64,000 nucleotides of DNA from Terribacillus aidingensis (GTDB lineage: Bacteria > Bacillota > Bacilli > Bacillales > Amphibacillaceae). Position 1 is the first letter of the stretch. Each line of letters begins with the position of its first letter. Of the stretch, positions 60,925-64,000 are shown in pieces. Location: assembly GCF_040703035.1 (NCBI RefSeq), contig NZ_CP159996.1, positions 778,001-842,000 of the forward strand. Direction: 5' to 3'. The notes under the pieces were generated by a model that had not been told where the DNA came from, did not search any database, and was given only the letters and a program-made list of their open reading frames with translations. The position numbers and the translations under genes were made by a program.

Positions 60925-61881
60925 ATGCAAGTATTAGTAGCGGTGAAATTAGATCAGAAAATGAAACAGCATTTCGAAAGCTCTTATCCAGATGTGACAT
61001 TCCACTTCAGTTCTTCAAAGGAAGAAACAGAGAAAATGGTGAAGGAAGCGGAAGTTTTGGTTACTGGCGGAAATGGAGCGGATGAAGCATCACTCCGTAC
61101 AGCGGATAAACTGAAGTGGATCATGGTAATTTCAGCAGGAGTCGATTACCTGCCGCTGGATATTATTGCCGAGAAAGGTATCATGCTTACGAATGCAAAT
61201 GGTATCCATCGAATTCAGATGGCGGAATATGCGATTTCGTCCATCCTTGCGGTTGCACGAAATGAACGAGCTTTCCTTAAGAAGCAGGAGCAGCATGTAT
61301 GGGATAAGAATCTTATGATAGATGAGATTACCGCGAAAAAGCTTGTCGTTGTCGGAGCTGGTGCTATTGGCCAAGAAGTGGCGCGTTTGGGGAAAGCGTT
61401 CCGCATGCACACAATCGGAGTGAGCCGCAGCGGATCTCCGAAAGAGCATTTCGATGAGATGTATAAACAAACAGATATTGAGACAGTTCTGCCTCATGCT
61501 GATTATCTGATTTCTATCCTTCCAAGTACGAAAGAAACGAAGTATTTCTATAAAGAGAATCACTTTGATCTTATGCCAAAACATGGAGTATTCCTTAATA
61601 TGGGTCGAGGAGATGCAGTAGCGACAGATGTATTGCTGGATGCCCTGAATAAAGAAAAAATAAAAGCAGCAGTGCTGGATGTCTTTGAGGAAGAGCCGCT
61701 TCCGGAGGATCATCCATTCTGGGACCATGAACGAGTGATACTAACTCCGCATATGGCAGGTAAAACTCCTTATTATACAGAACGAGCAATGGATGTCTTT
61801 GAAAAGAACCTAGCGGTATATACAGATGAGGAAACTGAAAAACAGTATATAAATAAAATTGATTTAGACAGAGGATACTAA
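60925..61881 (+). CDS. D-isomer-specific 2-hydroxyacid dehydrogenase
   Basis: 318 residues from ATG 60925 (GGAGGGG, 6 nt). Nucleotide-binding GAGAIGQEVARLG (near 142), substrate loop LVTGGNGADE, catalytic Arg-Glu-His set in NMGRGDAV (near 230), FEEEPLPEDHPFW (near 258) and LTPHMAG near 283. It reduces a 2-keto acid with NAD(P)H; specific substrate unknown. It overlaps the next gene by one base. Confidence 0.9.
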   Translation: MQVLVAVKLDQKMKQHFESSYPDVTFHFSSSKEETEKMVKEAEVLVTGGNGADEASLRTADKLKWIMVISAGVDYLPLDIIAEKGIMLTNANGIHRIQMAEYAISSILAVARNERAFLKKQEQHVWDKNLMIDEITAKKLVVVGAGAIGQEVARLGKAFRMHTIGVSRSGSPKEHFDEMYKQTDIETVLPHADYLISILPSTKETKYFYKENHFDLMPKHGVFLNMGRGDAVATDVLLDALNKEKIKAAVLDVFEEEPLPEDHPFWDHERVILTPHMAGKTPYYTERAMDVFEKNLAVYTDEETEKQYINKIDLDRGY

Positions 61882-62426
61882 TGAAGATTTATACGAAAAC
61901 AGGAGATAAGGGGGAAACTTCGCTTATCTATGGTTCACGAGTACCGAAAGATCATCCCCGTGTCGAAGCTTATGGCACACTGGATGAAGCAAATGCTGCA
62001 ATAGGGACAGCAATTAGCCTTCTTGCGGCAGAAAACAATGCTTTTAAGAAATCATTGCAACGTGTTCAAACATTGCTGTTTCATGCCGGGGCTGAACTCG
62101 CAACACCACCTGAAAAGAAAGTACAATGGAAGTTGGAGCCGAAACACACAAACGATATGGAGACTGAGATAGATCGATGGACAGCAGAACTTCCGCCGCT
62201 GAAGCAATTTATTCTGCCGGGAGGCTGTCCAAGCGCGGCTGCCCTGCATCAGGCGCGGACTATCGTAAGACGATCCGAAAGATTGATCGTTGCCATGATG
62301 GAGGAGAATCGGAACGGTGAAGTATTGCGGTTCATCAATCGTTTATCGGACTATTTATTTGTTGCAGCCAGATATGCAAATCTTCTCCATAAGACAGAAG
62401 AAGTACTGCTCGTCCCGGATATTTGA
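61881..62426 (+). CDS. PduO-type cob(I)alamin adenosyltransferase
   Basis: 181 residues: TKTGDKGETSL at the N-terminus, AYGTLDEANAAIG, LPGGCPSAAALHQAR, VRRSERL and FINRLSDYLFVAARY, the ATP and cobalamin site signatures of the PduO family. It adenosylates cobalamin. Start within the preceding stop (TAATG) indicates co-expression with the dehydrogenase, although no functional link is obvious. Confidence 0.92.
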   Translation: MKIYTKTGDKGETSLIYGSRVPKDHPRVEAYGTLDEANAAIGTAISLLAAENNAFKKSLQRVQTLLFHAGAELATPPEKKVQWKLEPKHTNDMETEIDRWTAELPPLKQFILPGGCPSAAALHQARTIVRRSERLIVAMMEENRNGEVLRFINRLSDYLFVAARYANLLHKTEEVLLVPDI

Positions 62427-62445
62427 AGGAAACGATGGTTTTTTA

Positions 62446-62475
62446 TTGACAAGGTAAGGGAGACCCCTTTACAAT
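62446..62475 (+). promoter_or_regulatory. Promoter of perR
   Basis: TTGACA (62446-62451), 18 nt, TACAAT (62470-62475). Just downstream, TATAATGTAATAATA (62486-62500) carries only one good Per-box half-site, so autoregulation is possible but not evident. Confidence 0.6.
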
Positions 62476-62552
62476 TTAGAAGAAGTATAATGTAATAATA
62501 GTCATCGTTTAGACAAATGTTTTATTTACAAGTGAAAGCGAGGTGCATGACG

Positions 62553-62990
62553 GTGTCTGAACAGAGATTACAAGCAGCAGTGGAGCGATTAAAAGAATCC
62601 GGAGTCAGAATTACACCACAGCGTCATGCGGTGCTTGAGTTCTTGCTGAATTCCAAGATCCATCCTACCGCTGATGATATATATCGAGCGCTAGAGGATA
62701 AGTTTCCAAATATGAGCGTAGCGACAGTCTATAACAACCTTCGCGTATTCCGTGAGAACGGTTTGGTACGAGAGTTGACATATGGAGATTCTTCCAGCCG
62801 ATTCGATTGTGATACAGATGAACACTACCACTTGATTTGCGATTCATGTGGCAAGATTGTCGATTTCCATTATCCAAGCCTTTATGAAGTAGAGAAGCTC
62901 GCTGCCCAGGTTTCAAACTTCGATGTGACCCATCATCGTTTGGAATTATACGGGACGTGCCCGGATTGTCAGCAAACAACCAAGCATTAA
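62553..62990 (+). CDS. perR: Peroxide-sensing repressor PerR (Fur family)
   Basis: 145 residues from GTG 62553 (GAGGTG, 7 nt); this equals the B. subtilis PerR length. Winged HTH ([27 protein letters not shown]), regulatory metal ligands (His in KIHPTAD near 37, Asp and His in [13 protein letters not shown] near 85-93, Asp near 104) and the zinc site C-x2-C twice (ICDSCG, TCPDC). It senses H2O2 by His oxidation and represses the PerR regulon, here likely including pfeT. Confidence 0.94.
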   Translation: MSEQRLQAAVERLKESGVRITPQRHAVLEFLLNSKIHPTADDIYRALEDKFPNMSVATVYNNLRVFRENGLVRELTYGDSSSRFDCDTDEHYHLICDSCGKIVDFHYPSLYEVEKLAAQVSNFDVTHHRLELYGTCPDCQQTTKH

Positions 62991-63016
62991 CCTCAGCGGA
63001 ACTCTTCTATAGATAG

Positions 63017-63053
63017 AAAAGCCTTTGTCACATTGTGATGAAGGTTTTTCTTT
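63017..63053 (+). terminator. Terminator after perR
   Basis: AAAAGCCTTTGTCACA pairs with TTGTGATGAAGGTTTTT imperfectly, followed by CTTTT. Confidence 0.7.
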
Positions 63054-63132
63054 TGTCAGATAAAAAAGGATTTTGGGGAAATATGTTGAATTACTACTAA
63101 AATATATAGAATTACATTGCGGAGGGATCGCC

Positions 63133-64000
63133 TTGGAGAACATTCTTCGTCCGATTTATCAGGAACGTGCAAGTATGCCGAATACATTGGGTATCATCTT
63201 AGTAGAAAAGACGAGGCCGGTGAGCCCGACAACAGATAACTTCGATGTGATCCTACTAGTGATTGTCAAACATTCGGAAGAGCCATGGTTTACGAAGCAT
63301 TATAGTTATGAAGGGAAAATTGCTGCGATGCATATCGTCGAAGAGACGCTTCTTCATTACTGGATTGATACTAGTACATATCGGCGAGCAGTTGAATGGA
63401 TCTTCGAGGGGAAGGTCGTCTTTGATCGGAATGAATATATCGAGAATCTGAAAAATGAATTGGCCGGTTTTCCTTACGAAAAGCGTAAGCTGAAAATGAC
63501 GATTGAATTCGCGAAGCTTATTCGTTCCTATGCAGAAACGAAGGATCTTCATGACAGTGGCCAATATCTCGATGCTTATACGCGAATGGTACGATGTCTG
63601 CATTACTTGGCACGGCTGTCTATAATCGAAAAAGGACATCATCCAGAAGTCACCGTTTGGAATCAGGTGCGTAGAATAGATTCGGAAGTATATAAGCTTT
63701 GTGAAGAATTCATTCAAAGTAAGGAAGAAACAGATCAGCGTGTGCAGCTTATGCTTCTTGCCGTCAATGTTGCCATCAACGCTAGATCGCACTCTGCAGC
63801 TGAGCATCTTCTCCGTGTTATGCGTATGAAAGATGGTGCTTGGACATTTGGGGAATTGAAAAACAGACCGGAAGTGGAAGCATATGCAGCAGATTTGAGC
63901 GCACTCCTCAATTATTTGGAGGAGAAGGAAATCATTGAAGCAGTACTGACAGAAACAAAGGGCAGGGCATTGTATCATCGGGAATATCGAATCAAAGAAT
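63133..64000 (+). CDS. ygxA: Nucleotidyltransferase-like protein YgxA (cut by window end)
   Basis: A partial gene: TTG 63133, six bases after GGAGGG, opens 289 codons to the window end without a stop (MENILRPIYQERASMPNTLG...). It matches the YgxA family: nucleotidyltransferase-like N-terminus, then helical KRKLKMTIEFAKLIRSYAE and a C-terminal HRE. The family length is about 290, so only a few residues are missing. Follows perR exactly as in B. subtilis. The TTG start hides it from ATG/GTG searches. Confidence 0.88.
   Translation, partial: MENILRPIYQERASMPNTLGIILVEKTRPVSPTTDNFDVILLVIVKHSEEPWFTKHYSYEGKIAAMHIVEETLLHYWIDTSTYRRAVEWIFEGKVVFDRNEYIENLKNELAGFPYEKRKLKMTIEFAKLIRSYAETKDLHDSGQYLDAYTRMVRCLHYLARLSIIEKGHHPEVTVWNQVRRIDSEVYKLCEEFIQSKEETDQRVQLMLLAVNVAINARSHSAAEHLLRVMRMKDGAWTFGELKNRPEVEAYAADLSALLNYLEEKEIIEAVLTETKGRALYHREYRIKE

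Noticed and set aside
62486..62500. Per box for perR autoregulation
   Set aside because: TATAATGTAATAATA has only one good half-site against TTATAATNATTATAA, so it is not claimed as an operator.
63256..63978. 240-codon minus-strand frame at the window end
   Set aside because: It is antisense to ygxA, which has a TTG start, a good ribosome-binding site and recognisable family sequence.
1..64000. CRISPR arrays, insertion sequences, rRNA or a replication origin
   Set aside because: No regularly spaced repeats, transposase frames, rRNA signatures or dnaA/dnaN genes were seen. The DnaA-box cluster at 47.8 kb lacks origin neighbours.

Overview
The window is chromosomal DNA from a low-to-mid G+C, spore-forming Firmicute of the family Bacillaceae. 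Supporting signs are a gamma-type small acid-soluble spore protein, PerR, CtsR-type and S-box regulation, an LtaS lipoteichoic acid synthase, and gene orders matching two Bacillus subtilis segments. One is yfkJ-yfkI-yfkH, yfkF, yfkD, pdaA and alkA(yfjP). The other is yfhF, recX, yfhH, yfhJ, yfhP, mutY, sspE, ygaC, ygaD, ygaE, gsaB(hemL), bcp(ygaF), perR and ygxA. A halotolerant genus such as Terribacillus is possible, but the sequence alone does not prove the genus.

Layout. 0-5.5 kb: mreBH (minus), a secreted CAP-domain protein, a DUF1992 protein, a SAM riboswitch controlling a flavin monooxygenase, and an S66 peptidase. 5.6-19.3 kb: the yfk-like block, an SPC-type P1B-ATPase of the PfeT class behind a perfect PerR box, a tandem pair of amino-acid binding proteins with a permease but no ATPase, MFS, OsmC, pdaA, LysR, alkA (apparently frameshifted at its start) and an acyl-CoA synthetase. 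19.4-31 kb: clpE with CtsR boxes, a GntR/ABC operon, signal peptidase, GT8 glycosyltransferase, acetyltransferases, a secreted MBL-fold protein, an AGCS symporter and small membrane proteins. 31.1-34.7 kb: an NAD salvage operon (NrtR, nicotinamidase, NAPRTase, NaMN adenylyltransferase) behind a 19-bp palindrome.

34.7-37.4 kb: a visibly AT-rich single-gene cassette encoding an 843-residue protein with a HEPN RNase-type motif (RNxxxH) fused to an NB-ARC-like STAND NTPase and a helical C-terminal half, abutting a tRNA-Ala gene. This is the best candidate for an undescribed system, a likely anti-phage or abortive-infection protein. 37.5-47.6 kb: a DEDDh-BRCT exonuclease, a gene broken by a stop codon, a multidrug ABC exporter, an AEC carrier, ltaS, an alcohol dehydrogenase and an AI-2E transporter. 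47.6-64 kb: the yfh/yga/perR block, preceded by an intergenic cluster of six DnaA-box-like sites.

Themes. PerR (62.6 kb) probably controls the metal-efflux ATPase at 7.3-9.2 kb. Several genes carry apparent lesions: a low-molecular-weight phosphatase with Ser in place of the nucleophilic Cys, alkA with a +1 shift, a nonsense-split gene at 38.5 kb, and an AEC carrier with no normal start at its ribosome-binding site. These are either real decay or sequencing errors and can be checked cheaply.
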